Numbered from the stretch's first letter, positions 37,170-47,080 are shown. The stretch: DNA of 64,000 nt from Peptacetobacter hiranonis (GCF_008151785.1 NZ_CP036523.1:496001-560000); one strand, 5' to 3'. A program made the numbers and translations. The notes: generated by a model not told the origin, from the sequence alone.

Positions 37170-38225
37170 TTATGCAATATCTTGAACAGATTTCACTGCT
37201 TCTTTTTCCTTAACAACCGGCTTTGATGGTTTACCGATTAAAAATGGAATAAATCTATCGTATAAATACATTATTGGAAGATCAACAGCTATAACAATGG
37301 CGAAGAATAATATTGCACCAACTGCACTAGTTGTCAAACTTGGGAACGCAGCAAAAACACTCTTTGATAACAAAGGCCAAATAAAGAATATAATAAGCAT
37401 ATGCGTACCCATAACAGTCATTGTATTTTGACCGATAAAAACAAGAAGTTTTGATGATATAAGCTTTGAAATACCAATTACTGCATAAGAACCCGCTAAT
37501 CCACCTAAAACACATAGGAATGGATTTCCGATAGTACTTCCCCAGATATCTATCTGTCCATTGAATTTAGATACCATATAAGTGATAACCAAAGAAATTA
37601 ATATCATATACCAACGCTTGTTTAAATCGCTTTTGAAAAATTCTTTTAGATAATAACCTAAAAGGATGAATGTAAAGGCGATAACCCCTCTAACAGCGAT
37701 ATTTATCCAATGAGAAAATGGATAAAACACATTTATAAGTAGGAATGGTATCCAAGCGATGTATTTATAAATAGGCATATAAAACTTCATAAAGAAATAT
37801 AAAATTATTTCGCCTATAAATAGTGCAGATATAAACCAGTTTGCACCAATGTTACAGTGAAGAGTCAGTGTATTTACAACAACATTTTTTATATTTACTA
37901 AAGTAACATCTGAATAAACAAAAACATTAAAAAGTCCTCCAGTTATATCTAAAAATAGATATGGAACAATTAATGTTTTTATCTTTTTGATTAAAAATTT
38001 TGTAAATGATACATCTTTAAATGATTTCTCTGAAAATAACATACCTGAAATTATAAAGAAAAGAGGTATGTGTAAAGTATAGATAAATGATAGCATTTGT
38101 GGATTTGAAATATTCAAGTTATTCCTGTAGAACTGATTCATATGACCTATAACGACCAAAAGAATTGCAATTCCACGAGCAATATCAATATAAGTTAAAC
38201 GTGTCTTTGTTTTTGAATTGTCCAT
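37170..38225 (-). CDS. Membrane acyltransferase, acyltransferase_3 family
   Basis: Integral membrane acyltransferase of 351 residues, related to OafA and NolL-type sugar O-acetylases. The signature YIDIARGIAILLVVIGHM with the key His lies at residues 12-29, and about ten hydrophobic spans follow. TTAGGAGAGA precedes the ATG on the minus strand. The likely role is acetylation of a surface sugar or polymer; the acceptor cannot be told. Confidence 0.88.
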   Translation of the reverse strand: MDNSKTKTRLTYIDIARGIAILLVVIGHMNQFYRNNLNISNPQMLSFIYTLHIPLFFIISGMLFSEKSFKDVSFTKFLIKKIKTLIVPYLFLDITGGLFNVFVYSDVTLVNIKNVVVNTLTLHCNIGANWFISALFIGEIILYFFMKFYMPIYKYIAWIPFLLINVFYPFSHWINIAVRGVIAFTFILLGYYLKEFFKSDLNKRWYMILISLVITYMVSKFNGQIDIWGSTIGNPFLCVLGGLAGSYAVIGISKLISSKLLVFIGQNTMTVMGTHMLIIFFIWPLLSKSVFAAFPSLTTSAVGAILFFAIVIAVDLPIMYLYDRFIPFLIGKPSKPVVKEKEAVKSVQDIA

Positions 38226-38379
38226 AGCTTTCTCTCCTAAAAATTTTTACTAAAAGTATATTTTCCTCAAATAGCTATTTTAGCATAAATCAGAGAAAAT
38301 ATAAAGAAATATACAATATGTAAAAAATGGCTATGCTATACTAAAAATTAAAAAAACTACATTGTACTAAAAAATAGTA

Positions 38380-38412
38380 TAAAAAAAGCTGCTACAAATA
38401 CTGTAACAGCTT
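38380..38412 (-). terminator. Terminator of gadB
   Basis: On the minus strand AAGCTGTTACA pairs with TGTAGCAGCTT, followed by TTTTTT. It lies about 80 bases after the gadB stop. Confidence 0.8.
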
Positions 38413-38491
38413 CTAAGATTTATATTCAATTTTTTAATTTATTTATGCTTTTATATAATTTATTTTTATATCATTTATAATATATAAACCT

Positions 38492-39901
38492 CTATCTTCC
38501 TGTATGGTTTAAACTCGCAACATCTTCCTCATTCAAATGAGAAACAACTCTATGAGTTTCAAAATACTTCAACGTTCTCTTAATATCCTGCATAAGAAGT
38601 GAAGCCATATCTAGTCCAAATCCCTGTCTAACCAAAATTCTCTGAACAACTACATTATCAGCGTATTTTGGAAGAGAATACGCAGGAACCAACCAGCCTC
38701 TACTTCTCAACTTATCCGCAAAATCATATAAATTAAACGAAACTTCTGCATCTTCTTTTAATCTCCATGTAACTGCAGGGATACCTTTGTTTGGATTTCC
38801 GTCAAAAATTATCTCAAAAATACCTAGTTTTTCAATCTCTTTAGCTAAATACTGGGCAGTTTTGTAGCAGTTCATGTGTACTTTTTTATATCCATCAAAT
38901 CCAAGTCTAAGTAACTGGTAATACTGAGCTATAATTGGTCCAGCTGGTCTTGAGAAGTTAAGTTGGAACACAGACATATCTCCACCTAAATAATTTACGT
39001 GGAAAATTAAATCATCAGGTAGATCATTTACATCACGCCAAACAACAAACCCACATCCTAGAGGAGCAAGTCCGAACTTGTGGCCTGATGCACTTATTGA
39101 TTTTACTCTAGGAAGTCTAAAGTCCCATTTTATCTTAGGTGCACAGAATGGTGCTAAAAATCCACCAGATGCTGCATCTATGTGCATATCTATATCTAAA
39201 CCAGTCTTTTCTTCAAGCTTATCAAGTGCGTGAGAAAGTTTTTCTATAGGTTCGTACTCTCCAGTAAATGTAAGTCCAAGAGTTGTAACGACACCGATTG
39301 TATTTTCATCTATATATTCAAGCATAGAGTCGGGATCCATATAGTATCTGCCTTCTTCCATAGGAATTTCTCTAAGCTCTATACCCCAATATCTTGCAAA
39401 TTTTTCCCAAACAACCTGAACAGGTCCTGTAACTAGGTTTGGTTTACTTATATCTTTATCTTCTGCAATACGTTTCATTCTCCAGCGATGATACATCGCA
39501 AGCCCTCCAAGCATACAAGCTTCTGAAGAACCAACAGTAGATGTACCTATTGAAGTCAGCTCATTTGGAGAATTCCATAAATCTGCAAGCATAGAAACTA
39601 TACGGTTTTCAATCTCAGCAGTTTGAGGATATTCATCCTTATCTATCATATTTTTATTCATTCCAATTTCCATTATTTCTTTGATGTACTCATCTTCATA
39701 AGTCTGAGTGAAGGTAGCTAGATTTTGGCGGGCATTTCCGTCTAAAAACAGCTCGTCTTTTACAATTTCTAAAATAGCTTTAGAGTCAGATTGTTCCTTT
39801 GGAATTTTATATTTTGGTAAAATAAATTCTGAGTCTCTAGAAGCGAAAATAACATCTTCATCGACTTTATGGTCAAATTTGTGTGTTTTATACATCATCA
39901 T
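38492..39901 (-). CDS. gadB: Glutamate decarboxylase
   Basis: PLP enzyme that converts glutamate to GABA and consumes a proton. At 469 residues it is typical of the GadB family. The PLP lysine is in SISASGHKFGLAPLGCGFVVWR. GTSTVGSSEACMLGG, DAASGGFLAPF and the C-terminal pattern up to LNHTGR match GadB. AAAGGAGAT precedes ATG-ATG-ATG. No glutamate/GABA antiporter gene is present in the window. Confidence 0.95.
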   Translation of the reverse strand: MMMYKTHKFDHKVDEDVIFASRDSEFILPKYKIPKEQSDSKAILEIVKDELFLDGNARQNLATFTQTYEDEYIKEIMEIGMNKNMIDKDEYPQTAEIENRIVSMLADLWNSPNELTSIGTSTVGSSEACMLGGLAMYHRWRMKRIAEDKDISKPNLVTGPVQVVWEKFARYWGIELREIPMEEGRYYMDPDSMLEYIDENTIGVVTTLGLTFTGEYEPIEKLSHALDKLEEKTGLDIDMHIDAASGGFLAPFCAPKIKWDFRLPRVKSISASGHKFGLAPLGCGFVVWRDVNDLPDDLIFHVNYLGGDMSVFQLNFSRPAGPIIAQYYQLLRLGFDGYKKVHMNCYKTAQYLAKEIEKLGIFEIIFDGNPNKGIPAVTWRLKEDAEVSFNLYDFADKLRSRGWLVPAYSLPKYADNVVVQRILVRQGFGLDMASLLMQDIKRTLKYFETHRVVSHLNEEDVASLNHTGR

Positions 39902-40210
39902 AAATGCATCTCCTTTGAAATAGATAATATGTTTATTATAAAAATATAATTTGATGAAAAAGTATATTTATCATAATAAATTGCAATTATATTTGCATCA
40001 ATTTTAACACCAAGAAAAATTAGTTGCAATAAATATGAAGAAAAACACACATACAATAGTAAAATAAGTGAATTATTCTGTGAAAATGTGGATAAAAGAA
40101 GAAAATATAATAGAGTGAAATAATTTTTATCTTGAATAATGTGATATAGTAGTATTATGGGTAGAGTTCAATATGACAAATTACTTTGATAATGTAAGGA
40201 GGTTGTTTTT
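39902..40210. other. Divergent intergenic region gadB / tetR-like gene
   Basis: 309 AT-rich bases. TTGCAAT occurs twice about 40 bases apart near 39983 and 40023 and could be a binding site. No convincing promoter pair or RNA gene is seen. Confidence 0.35.
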
Positions 40211-40789
40211 GTGGCTGACTCAAATATTACAAAAAAAGCTTTGGCAGAATCACTAAAAGAAATAATGAATTCCACGCAATTTGACAAAATAACGGTGGCT
40301 CAAATTTGCGATGGCTGTGATATGAATAGAAAAAGTTTCTATTATCACTTTAAGGATAAATACGACTTAGTGAATTGGATTTTTGATACAGAATTTATAA
40401 AAGTTGCATCTGAGCGGAGTTCTAAGGAGACTTATGAGGAGAGAATAGGATTAATAGCAAATATATGCAATTATTTTTACGACAATAGAGAATTTTATCA
40501 GAAGGCATTGTTGATAAAAGGGCAAAATTCTTTTTCGGACCATTTTTGCGAATATATCCAACCATTAGTGAAAAATAGAATATTATTTTTAATGCAAGAA
40601 TTTGTGTCAATAGATGAGGCAAAGGTAGATGAATTTACGGTAGATTTCCTTACAGATGCTATTTTGTGTGCGATAGAAAGATGGCTTTTGAGCAATGAGT
40701 GTATGAAAGCTGATGAATTTTTAGAAAAAATAATGGGACTTATAAGAACCGCAATTATAATAATGCAGCAGGAATTAAATGTAGAATAA
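40211..40789 (+). CDS. TetR/AcrR-family transcription regulator
   Basis: 192 residues. The N-terminal HTH reads KALAESLKEIMNSTQFDKIT, then VAQICDGCDMNRKSFYYHFKDKYDLVNWIF, the TetR subgroup with a DhaS-like C-terminal domain. A GTG start follows AAGGAGG. Palindromes at 42346-42418, between the two radical-SAM-type genes, are possible operators. The ligand is unknown. Confidence 0.88.
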   Translation: MADSNITKKALAESLKEIMNSTQFDKITVAQICDGCDMNRKSFYYHFKDKYDLVNWIFDTEFIKVASERSSKETYEERIGLIANICNYFYDNREFYQKALLIKGQNSFSDHFCEYIQPLVKNRILFLMQEFVSIDEAKVDEFTVDFLTDAILCAIERWLLSNECMKADEFLEKIMGLIRTAIIIMQQELNVE

Positions 40790-40835
40790 AAATTATTATC
40801 GATGTTAAAAAATTTATATAATAAGCTAGTAAACG

Positions 40836-40880
40836 GAAAATGGACTGATGTAGGATATGCAACAGTCCATTTTCTATTTT
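40836..40880 (+). terminator. Terminator after the TetR-like gene
   Basis: GAAAATGGACTG pairs with CAGTCCATTTTC (40863-40874), followed by TATTTT. Confidence 0.75.
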
Positions 40881-40911
40881 AAAACTAACCACCTTAAAAA
40901 TAAGGATAATT

Positions 40912-41080
40912 AAGGGATAATAAGTATAAAAATAAGCTTAATTATAAAAAGTTTGGATTTAAAACTAATTATCAACATAGTATATCTAAAATAATACAAA
41001 TTCCAAAAGGCAAAATTCAAGCAAAAAATGGAGTACTTAAAAACAAGAATGATTGCCTAAATTGGGAGGTTAAAGTTTAG
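40912..41080 (+). pseudogene. Possible 3' gene remnant
   Basis: A stretch of about 56 codons open from a stop near 40911 to TAG at 41080 reads protein-like near its end (IIQIPKGKIQAKNGVLKNKN, then WEVKV). It has no start codon with a ribosome binding site. Gln codons are CAA. I do not recognise the family. Confidence 0.25.
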
Positions 41081-42185
41081 AATTTGACTTCAAAATCGAA
41101 ATGAGGTCAGAGTAGAAGATATTATTCTCTTTTGAATTATCGAATTCTAAATTATCAAATCCTGCTGTATCTACATTTTCAGTTTTAGAAGAGTCACTGA
41201 TATTTTCATTAGCAACCTTTTTTCCATCAACAGTGCATAGGTTTCCACTATGATCAAAGGAGATATATCGACTTTTACCCGAGATAATATTGTCTATGTA
41301 TGCATTGCTGTAGAATAATTCCCAAGCTATAGTACTATAGCTTGGGCTAGTTCTAGTCTGCTCAGAAATTTGGTAGACCATTTTGCGAAGGTTGTCATTA
41401 CAATGTGGCTCTGAGACAAAAACTGTAAAAAATGGATTGAATTGCTCAGCAAAACGAAGAATACTTCCGTCAAGTATTAGATCGATATTCTTCTGGGAAT
41501 ATCTATAATAAACACTATACAAAAGTTTTCTGCTACTTAGTTCATTGTAAACATGGCGGTTTTTCTTATCTAGTTCGACTATGAGCATAATGTTTTCTAG
41601 CTCTTCAACGCAATCCCAAAAGTTTTTATCAATATCAGTTATCATATCGCAATTTTTTATATCTAAGTTTTCTAGGAATATGAAAAAGACGCTGTCAGGA
41701 TGTCTTTTTATTAAATCCAGAAAATTAGTTGAGGGGTTATTCAAAAAAATTATCCAACTGTATATTCCAAGTTTTTCTCCGTCAGTGATAAGTTTGTCGT
41801 AATGTTGGTTATTATTTTTAAAAGAAAAACTATCTATATGCAGGGTAATTTCCCAGGGAATAATGCAGTTTAGTTTTCGTTCGTTTCTTCTTATTATCTT
41901 AGACCCACACTTAAAAGAATTATAGCCAAGATTCATGCCAAAGGTAAGTAGTCGTTGATTTTCTACGCCATTTACGACGTTTGATATCAATTTATAATAT
42001 GGACTTTCTTCATTTTGAAGCATGGTCTGTGCAGATGAGAAAAAAGAGTTTTGAAATTTCCCTTTGGAGAATAACAGCCCCAAATCAATTAAATTTCTGG
42101 CGGCTCGTTCGGGATATTTTTCCATATCTTTTAACTTATTTGCGACGACGGTCTCTATCAAGGTGTAGAATACGTCATTTTTCAT
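41070..42185 (-). CDS. Radical-SAM-like protein lacking cluster cysteines
   Basis: 371 residues, no known family by eye. It lines up with the divergent radical SAM protein next door: IIPWEITLHIDSFSFK against NVPWAILLDPTSACNMHCTGC, then KLITDGEKLGIYSWIIFLNN against SIIRQGKEMGTYMYIYTGG, and HPDSVFFIFLEN against HPDCAFLAFTNG. The CxxxCxxC motif and GGEP are absent, so it cannot be a normal radical SAM enzyme. The start at ATG 42185 follows AAAGGAGGG. It may be a regulator, a partner subunit or an inactive paralogue of the neighbour. Confidence 0.7.
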   Translation of the reverse strand: MKNDVFYTLIETVVANKLKDMEKYPERAARNLIDLGLLFSKGKFQNSFFSSAQTMLQNEESPYYKLISNVVNGVENQRLLTFGMNLGYNSFKCGSKIIRRNERKLNCIIPWEITLHIDSFSFKNNNQHYDKLITDGEKLGIYSWIIFLNNPSTNFLDLIKRHPDSVFFIFLENLDIKNCDMITDIDKNFWDCVEELENIMLIVELDKKNRHVYNELSSRKLLYSVYYRYSQKNIDLILDGSILRFAEQFNPFFTVFVSEPHCNDNLRKMVYQISEQTRTSPSYSTIAWELFYSNAYIDNIISGKSRYISFDHSGNLCTVDGKKVANENISDSSKTENVDTAGFDNLEFDNSKENNIFYSDLISILKSNSKL

Positions 42186-42345
42186 ATAGATTTGCCCTCC
42201 TTTCAATGGATTAAGTATTATTTAGAAAAATATACTAAATTCTTTTTAGAGTATGTTTGACAAGAATATTTTTGCTAAAAATTAATATACTTATTATTTA
42301 TTTTAATAATAAATAATTTCACACATTTCATACAATGGACATAAA

Positions 42346-42418
42346 TAGACATCTGTCTAAAATTTGGACAAAGTTAAGTCTTTGTCGCAAATTATGACAA
42401 AAGACTAAATTTGTCCAA
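42346..42418. promoter_or_regulatory. Palindromic operator cluster between divergent radical-SAM-type genes
   Basis: TAGACA-TC-TGTCTA (42346-42359) is a perfect 6+6 palindrome. Immediately after, TTGGACAAA...AGTCTTTGTC (42364-42386) is inverted in GACAAAAGACT...TTTGTCCAA (42396-42418). All contain the GACA/TGTC element, as expected for a dimeric repressor that controls both divergent genes. Nothing else is clear in this 350-base gap. Confidence 0.6.
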
Positions 42419-42535
42419 TGAAATAAAATTCGATTCTTTTTATAATTTGTTTAAACCATTTAAAAATAATAATTAAAATCTAAAAGTGTAATCGGAAAGA
42501 TGGAAAAAATACAAAAATAGAAAGGATGAGTCCAA

Positions 42536-43900
42536 ATGAGTAAATCTATAAAATCTAGTATGCAAAATTTTGCAGTTGACAAAGCACTAAAATACATAGA
42601 AGGAAATCCAGAAGAAAACATACCAAAGCTTATGAAATTGGTAGATAAACTGACTCCTGAATATTGGTATAAAAGTCAGCGTGATGCTATTAGAACTGTA
42701 ATAGAGGAAAAAAATCATTGGTACGATTTAATCTTAAAGGTATATGACTTAGATCCAGGTGTTAGAAGAGCTTTCTTTGAAAACTTCTTATTCAATGCTA
42801 GTTTAAAAGGAAGTGCAATACAGCACGAGGTATCAGAAAGAGAAGGATGCAATGTTCCTTGGGCGATATTATTAGACCCTACTTCTGCTTGTAATATGCA
42901 CTGTACTGGTTGTTGGGCAGCTGAATACGGAAATAAATTAAATCTAAGTTTAGAAACAATAGACTCAATAATTCGCCAGGGTAAAGAAATGGGAACATAT
43001 ATGTACATATACACTGGTGGAGAACCTTTAGTTAGAAAAGATGATTTAATGAAAATTTGTGAAATGCATCCAGATTGTGCATTCCTAGCATTTACAAACG
43101 GTAGCTTAATAGATGAGGATTTCTGTAATGAAATGCTTCGTGTTAAAAACTTTGTACCTGCTATATCTCTTGAAGGCTTTGAAGAAGCAAATGACGGACG
43201 TAGAGGTGAAGGTGTCTACAAAAAAGTGCAGAATGCAATGAAACTATTAAAAGAACATAAATTACCATTTGGTATTTCAACTTGCTATACAAGCAAGAAT
43301 GTTGAAGATGTAAGTAGTGAAAAATATTTTGATTTAATGATAGATAGCGGTGCATTATTTGTATGGTTCTTCCACTATATGCCAGTTGGAAACGATGCTG
43401 CAGTTGAGCTATTACCTAGTCCTAAGCAGAGAGAGTTAATGTTTAACCGTATAAGAGAATTTAGAAAATGTAAACCAATATTCTCAATGGACTTCCAAAA
43501 TGATGCTCAGTATGTTCATGGATGTATAGCAGGCGGAAGAAATTACCTACACATAAATGCTAAGGGCGATGTTGAACCATGTGTATTTATACACTATTCA
43601 AACTGCAATATTCACGATACTAGCTTACTAGACGCATATAAGAGTCCTTTATTTATGGCATATCACAATAATCAGCCATTTAACGACAATATGCTTCGTC
43701 CATGCCCAATGCTAGAAAACCCTGAATATTTAAGACAAATGGTTAAAGAAACAAAAGCAGAAAATACTGATTATCAGAGCTTTGAAAGTGTAGATCACCT
43801 ATGTGACAAGACTGTGGAATATGCAGCAAACTGGAAACCTACAGCAGACAAACTTTGGCATGGATGCTGTGGCTGTGATAATTGCAAAAAGGGTGAATAA
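42536..43900 (+). CDS. Radical SAM protein with C-terminal Cys-rich tail
   Basis: 454 residues. The [4Fe-4S]-SAM motif is CNMHCTGC near residues 120-127 with YTGGEPLVR following. A SPASM-like region has CIAGGRNYLHINAKGDVEPCVF and later CPMLENP. The tail ends CCGCDNC. The reaction is unknown. degV begins 2 bases after the stop, so the two form an operon. The gene faces its cysteine-less paralogue. Confidence 0.9.
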   Translation: MSKSIKSSMQNFAVDKALKYIEGNPEENIPKLMKLVDKLTPEYWYKSQRDAIRTVIEEKNHWYDLILKVYDLDPGVRRAFFENFLFNASLKGSAIQHEVSEREGCNVPWAILLDPTSACNMHCTGCWAAEYGNKLNLSLETIDSIIRQGKEMGTYMYIYTGGEPLVRKDDLMKICEMHPDCAFLAFTNGSLIDEDFCNEMLRVKNFVPAISLEGFEEANDGRRGEGVYKKVQNAMKLLKEHKLPFGISTCYTSKNVEDVSSEKYFDLMIDSGALFVWFFHYMPVGNDAAVELLPSPKQRELMFNRIREFRKCKPIFSMDFQNDAQYVHGCIAGGRNYLHINAKGDVEPCVFIHYSNCNIHDTSLLDAYKSPLFMAYHNNQPFNDNMLRPCPMLENPEYLRQMVKETKAENTDYQSFESVDHLCDKTVEYAANWKPTADKLWHGCCGCDNCKKGE

Positions 43901-43902
43901 AT

Positions 43903-44763
43903 ATGAGAGAATATCAAATATTTACTGATGCGACTTCTGATTTACAGGAAGATTTAGAGTCAGTAAAAGTAATACCTATGAATGTTGAAATTGGAGATAA
44001 GGAGTATGTGTATGGACCTCAGGGAAATATTTCCTGCAAAGAGTTTTACGGTTTGCAAAAAGAGGGACATTACGCATCTACTTCACAGATAAATGTACTA
44101 GAATACGAAAAATATTTTGAAGAGGCACTTAAAGAAGGGAAGGATGTTTTATACATCAGCTTCTCTTCTGGGATGTCTGGAACATATCAAACTGCTTGCC
44201 TTTGCAAGAATGAACTTCAGGAAAGTTATCCAGATCAGAGGATAATTTGCATAGACAGTCTTTGTGCAGCAGTTGGAGAAGGGCTTCTTGTAGAGGAAGT
44301 AGATAAAAAGAAAAGAGAAGGTCTATCTATGGATGAGCTAGTTGATTGGATAGAAGGCAATAAGATGAATTTATGCCATTGGTTTACTGTAGACAACTTC
44401 GATCATTTAAAACATGGTGGTAGGGTGTCAGCAGTTGCCGCTACTCTTGGAAATACCTTAAATATAAAACCTCTTTTACGTGTTGATGAAGAAGGTAAGC
44501 TTCGGGTTGTTAAAAAAATTAGAGGAAAGCACAAAGCTATGGCAGCACAGGTAGAATGTATTGCAAGAACTTGGAACCCTGAAATTAGCAAGTCTGTAGT
44601 GATAGCTCATGGAGATGATTTAAAATCTGCAGAAGAGTTAAAAGAATGTGTTGAAAAAAAATTGCCAGATGCAGAAGTTTGTATATCAGAAATAGGTCCT
44701 ATAATAGGTGCTCATACAGGCCCAGGAGTAATGGTACTTGTATTCTGGGGAACTAATAGATAA
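43903..44763 (+). CDS. DegV-family fatty-acid-binding protein
   Basis: 286 residues. DegV proteins bind fatty acids and may present them to the fatty acid kinase FakA. Motifs: FTDATSDLQED at the N terminus, YASTSQINVLEYEKYF, VLYISFSSGMSGTYQTA and the C-terminal IGAHTGPGVMVLVFWG. It is translationally close to the radical SAM gene, suggesting a lipid-related shared function. Confidence 0.9.
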   Translation: MREYQIFTDATSDLQEDLESVKVIPMNVEIGDKEYVYGPQGNISCKEFYGLQKEGHYASTSQINVLEYEKYFEEALKEGKDVLYISFSSGMSGTYQTACLCKNELQESYPDQRIICIDSLCAAVGEGLLVEEVDKKKREGLSMDELVDWIEGNKMNLCHWFTVDNFDHLKHGGRVSAVAATLGNTLNIKPLLRVDEEGKLRVVKKIRGKHKAMAAQVECIARTWNPEISKSVVIAHGDDLKSAEELKECVEKKLPDAEVCISEIGPIIGAHTGPGVMVLVFWGTNR

Positions 44764-44894
44764 TAAAGATTGTTAAAAAATATAAAATTTTTAGACAATA
44801 TGAAAAAATATAAAATAACAAGTTAAAGTTTAAATATTTAAAAAACTTAATGTGAATTTTATATAAAGTTAAGAAAAATAACATAATTTTTTAT

Positions 44895-44923
44895 TTGCCC
44901 CTTACTAATTAGTATGTTATAAT
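44895..44923 (+). promoter_or_regulatory. Promoter of the peptide transporter gene
   Basis: TTGCCC (44895-44900) and TATAAT (44918-44923) are 17 bases apart, with a TG extended -10. Confidence 0.7.
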
Positions 44924-45013
44924 ACAAATGTCGAAAGTTTTGTGAAAAAATAAACCAAGAGTTTAATTACTAAATCACTAAACTTTAAAAAAAATTTAAG
45001 TAGGGGGTAAAAA

Positions 45014-46384
45014 ATGGAAGCAACTAAAACTAAAAAGAAAAAACCATTTGGCTTCTATGTATGTGCGTTAGGATTTACATTTGAACGTATAGCATTCTAC
45101 ACAGCAAAATACTTATTAGCTATATGGATAGTAACAGAAGTAGCATCTGGTGGATTAGGATTACCAGATGAAAAAGGTGTTGCAATGTCAGCAGCATTCG
45201 TAGCATGGACTTATATAACACCAATATTTGGTGGATACATAGCTGACCATTGGATCAGTCCAAGAATATGTGTTCCAGTAGGTATGATACTTATGGGACT
45301 TGGATATTTATGTACTTGGAAAGCAGATTCTATGGGATTAGTTTGGGCAATGATAGTATTAGTTTCAATAGGAACAGGATTATTCAAAGGTAACTTATCT
45401 GGTATAAATGGATTATTATTCCATAACTCAGATGAGCTTGATGAAGCGTTCTCAATTCAGTACTCATTCGTAAACGTTGGTTCTTTCATAGGAACAACTT
45501 TCATAGCAATGTTAGCAACAACTGGATTATTTGGTATAAAAACAAGCTTCAACACTGTATTCTTAATATGTGCAATATTCATGTTTATAGATGCAGCTTG
45601 GTTTATATTAAATGGTAAAGCTTTAGGTGATGCAGGTAAAGAACCTTTCAAAGCTGACCAGCGTGAATTCGAAACTGTAGCTAAAAAAGATGATGCAGCT
45701 GGAGATAAATTAACTTCAGGAGATGCAAAACGTATAGGAGCTATAGTATTAGTTACATTATTCTCAGCTATATTCTGGATGGTATGGTATATGGCTTACA
45801 TGCCAGCATACTACAGATTTGGATGGGGAGATGGTTCATCTTACATGAACTTAGCAAACTGGTATATAGGAAGTTTCCAGATACCAACTTCTTGGTTCGA
45901 CTCAATGAACGCATTAGTTTGTATAGCACTTGGACCAGTTCTAGCTGCTGTATGGGCTAAAATGGCTAAGAGACCTCAGGGAGATATAAGTATGTTCAAG
46001 AAAACTGCACTAGGTATAATACTAGTTGGTGTTTCTTACATAGTAATGGTTGTAGCTGATAAGATAGCTATGGCAAACGGACAGTGCTCATTCTTATGGT
46101 TAGCACTTGTAAGTATGCTTATGTCTTTAGGTGAAATGATATTCTCACCATTAGGAAACTCATTTATATCTAAGTTAGCTCCAGCTAAGGTTCTAGGATT
46201 ATTACTTGGATTCTGGCCAATAGCTGTTTTCATAGCTCAGTATATATACCCAAGTCTATACGCTTGGTTAAAAACTTTAAACTTCACTGTTGGTTACGGT
46301 GGATTAGCTGCTGTAATAATAGCTTTAGGTGTAATACTATGGTTATGCAGTGGTAAACTTGATGAAATGGAAAAAGCAGAATAA
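45014..46384 (+). CDS. Proton-dependent oligopeptide transporter (POT family)
   Basis: Major-facilitator-type peptide symporter of 456 residues with about 12-14 spans. FTFERIAFYTAKYLLAIW near residues 17-35 resembles the POT E-x-x-E/R-F-x-Y-Y element in variant form. WTYITPIFGGYIADHWIS is also POT-like. AGTAGGGGG precedes the ATG. It feeds peptides to this amino-acid-fermenting cell. A strong terminator follows. Confidence 0.88.
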   Translation: MEATKTKKKKPFGFYVCALGFTFERIAFYTAKYLLAIWIVTEVASGGLGLPDEKGVAMSAAFVAWTYITPIFGGYIADHWISPRICVPVGMILMGLGYLCTWKADSMGLVWAMIVLVSIGTGLFKGNLSGINGLLFHNSDELDEAFSIQYSFVNVGSFIGTTFIAMLATTGLFGIKTSFNTVFLICAIFMFIDAAWFILNGKALGDAGKEPFKADQREFETVAKKDDAAGDKLTSGDAKRIGAIVLVTLFSAIFWMVWYMAYMPAYYRFGWGDGSSYMNLANWYIGSFQIPTSWFDSMNALVCIALGPVLAAVWAKMAKRPQGDISMFKKTALGIILVGVSYIVMVVADKIAMANGQCSFLWLALVSMLMSLGEMIFSPLGNSFISKLAPAKVLGLLLGFWPIAVFIAQYIYPSLYAWLKTLNFTVGYGGLAAVIIALGVILWLCSGKLDEMEKAE

Positions 46385-46390
46385 TTTTAT

Positions 46391-46428
46391 AAAAGAGATG
46401 CCTCAGTTTTCTAGGCATCTCTTTTTTT
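46391..46428 (+). terminator. Terminator after the peptide transporter gene
   Basis: AAAAGAGATGCCT pairs with AGGCATCTCTTTTTTT. A strong intrinsic terminator seven bases after the stop. Confidence 0.9.
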
Positions 46429-46446
46429 ATGTTTATTTAAAAGTGT

Positions 46447-46640
46447 GAGTAATGCAAAATTTTTAATGAGAGGCCTTTTTAAGCTTTAGGACATAGGTGC
46501 CTTCTTCTCCAGGCTTCGACGTGTGTGTAATTAAAAAGGTTTGTTTAAAATAAAATACACGTCTGCAGATTGTCGAGTGAAGGCATCCTATGACCCAAAG
46601 CAAAAGGCTATCTCTCATTTGAAAAATTTTGCATTAACTC
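46447..46640 (+). repeat. Long hairpin L
   Basis: About 194-bp inverted repeat. The outer arms GAGTAATGCAAAATTTTT and AAAAATTTTGCATTAACTC continue through AATGAGAG and GCTTTAGG. The core is CTCCAGGCTTCG (46507-46518) facing CTGCAGATTGTCGAG (46563-46577), with an ACGTGT/ACACGT stem. Oriented with the transporter gene, which already has its own terminator, so L is probably not needed for termination. The 200 bases after it hold no clear feature. Confidence 0.88.
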
Positions 46641-46846
46641 GCTTCTTGTATATAAAGCTAAAAAAGGAGATGCTAGAGAAAATATGAGGCATTTCGTTTG
46701 TAAGAATTATTTCTTTGGAAGATGGGGGAGTGGGTTTGGTGTATGTTTTTTTGAAATAGGTAGTAATAGATGGTGGGGTTTGATGTATGTTTTTTGAGAA
46801 ATAGGGTATTATATAATTAGTATATATTTTTGGAAGGAGTTTGGTT

Positions 46847-47080
46847 ATGAGAGAAGTTGTGGTTAATAGGTTGTATAGACATTTTAAGGGGAATTTTTAT
46901 TATGTGAAGGATGTTGCTCAGCATACGGAAACTGGTGAGATGATGGTTGTGTACCAGGCGATGTATGGAGGGTATGGTACTTTTGTTAGACCAGTGGATA
47001 TGTTTTTAGAGGAGGTAGATCCTGAGAGAGAGGATAATGTTACTGGGCAGAAGTATAGATTTGAGCTTTATGAGAAGTAG
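46847..47080 (+). CDS. DUF1653 family protein
   Basis: Small conserved protein of about 77 residues: NRLYRHFKGNFYYVKDVAQHTETGE followed by VVYQAMYGGYGTFVRPVDMFLE. The family is common in Firmicutes and its function is unknown. The ATG at 46847 is placed correctly after GGAAGGAG; a TTG at 46841 overlaps that site. Confidence 0.88.
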   Translation: MREVVVNRLYRHFKGNFYYVKDVAQHTETGEMMVVYQAMYGGYGTFVRPVDMFLEEVDPEREDNVTGQKYRFELYEK

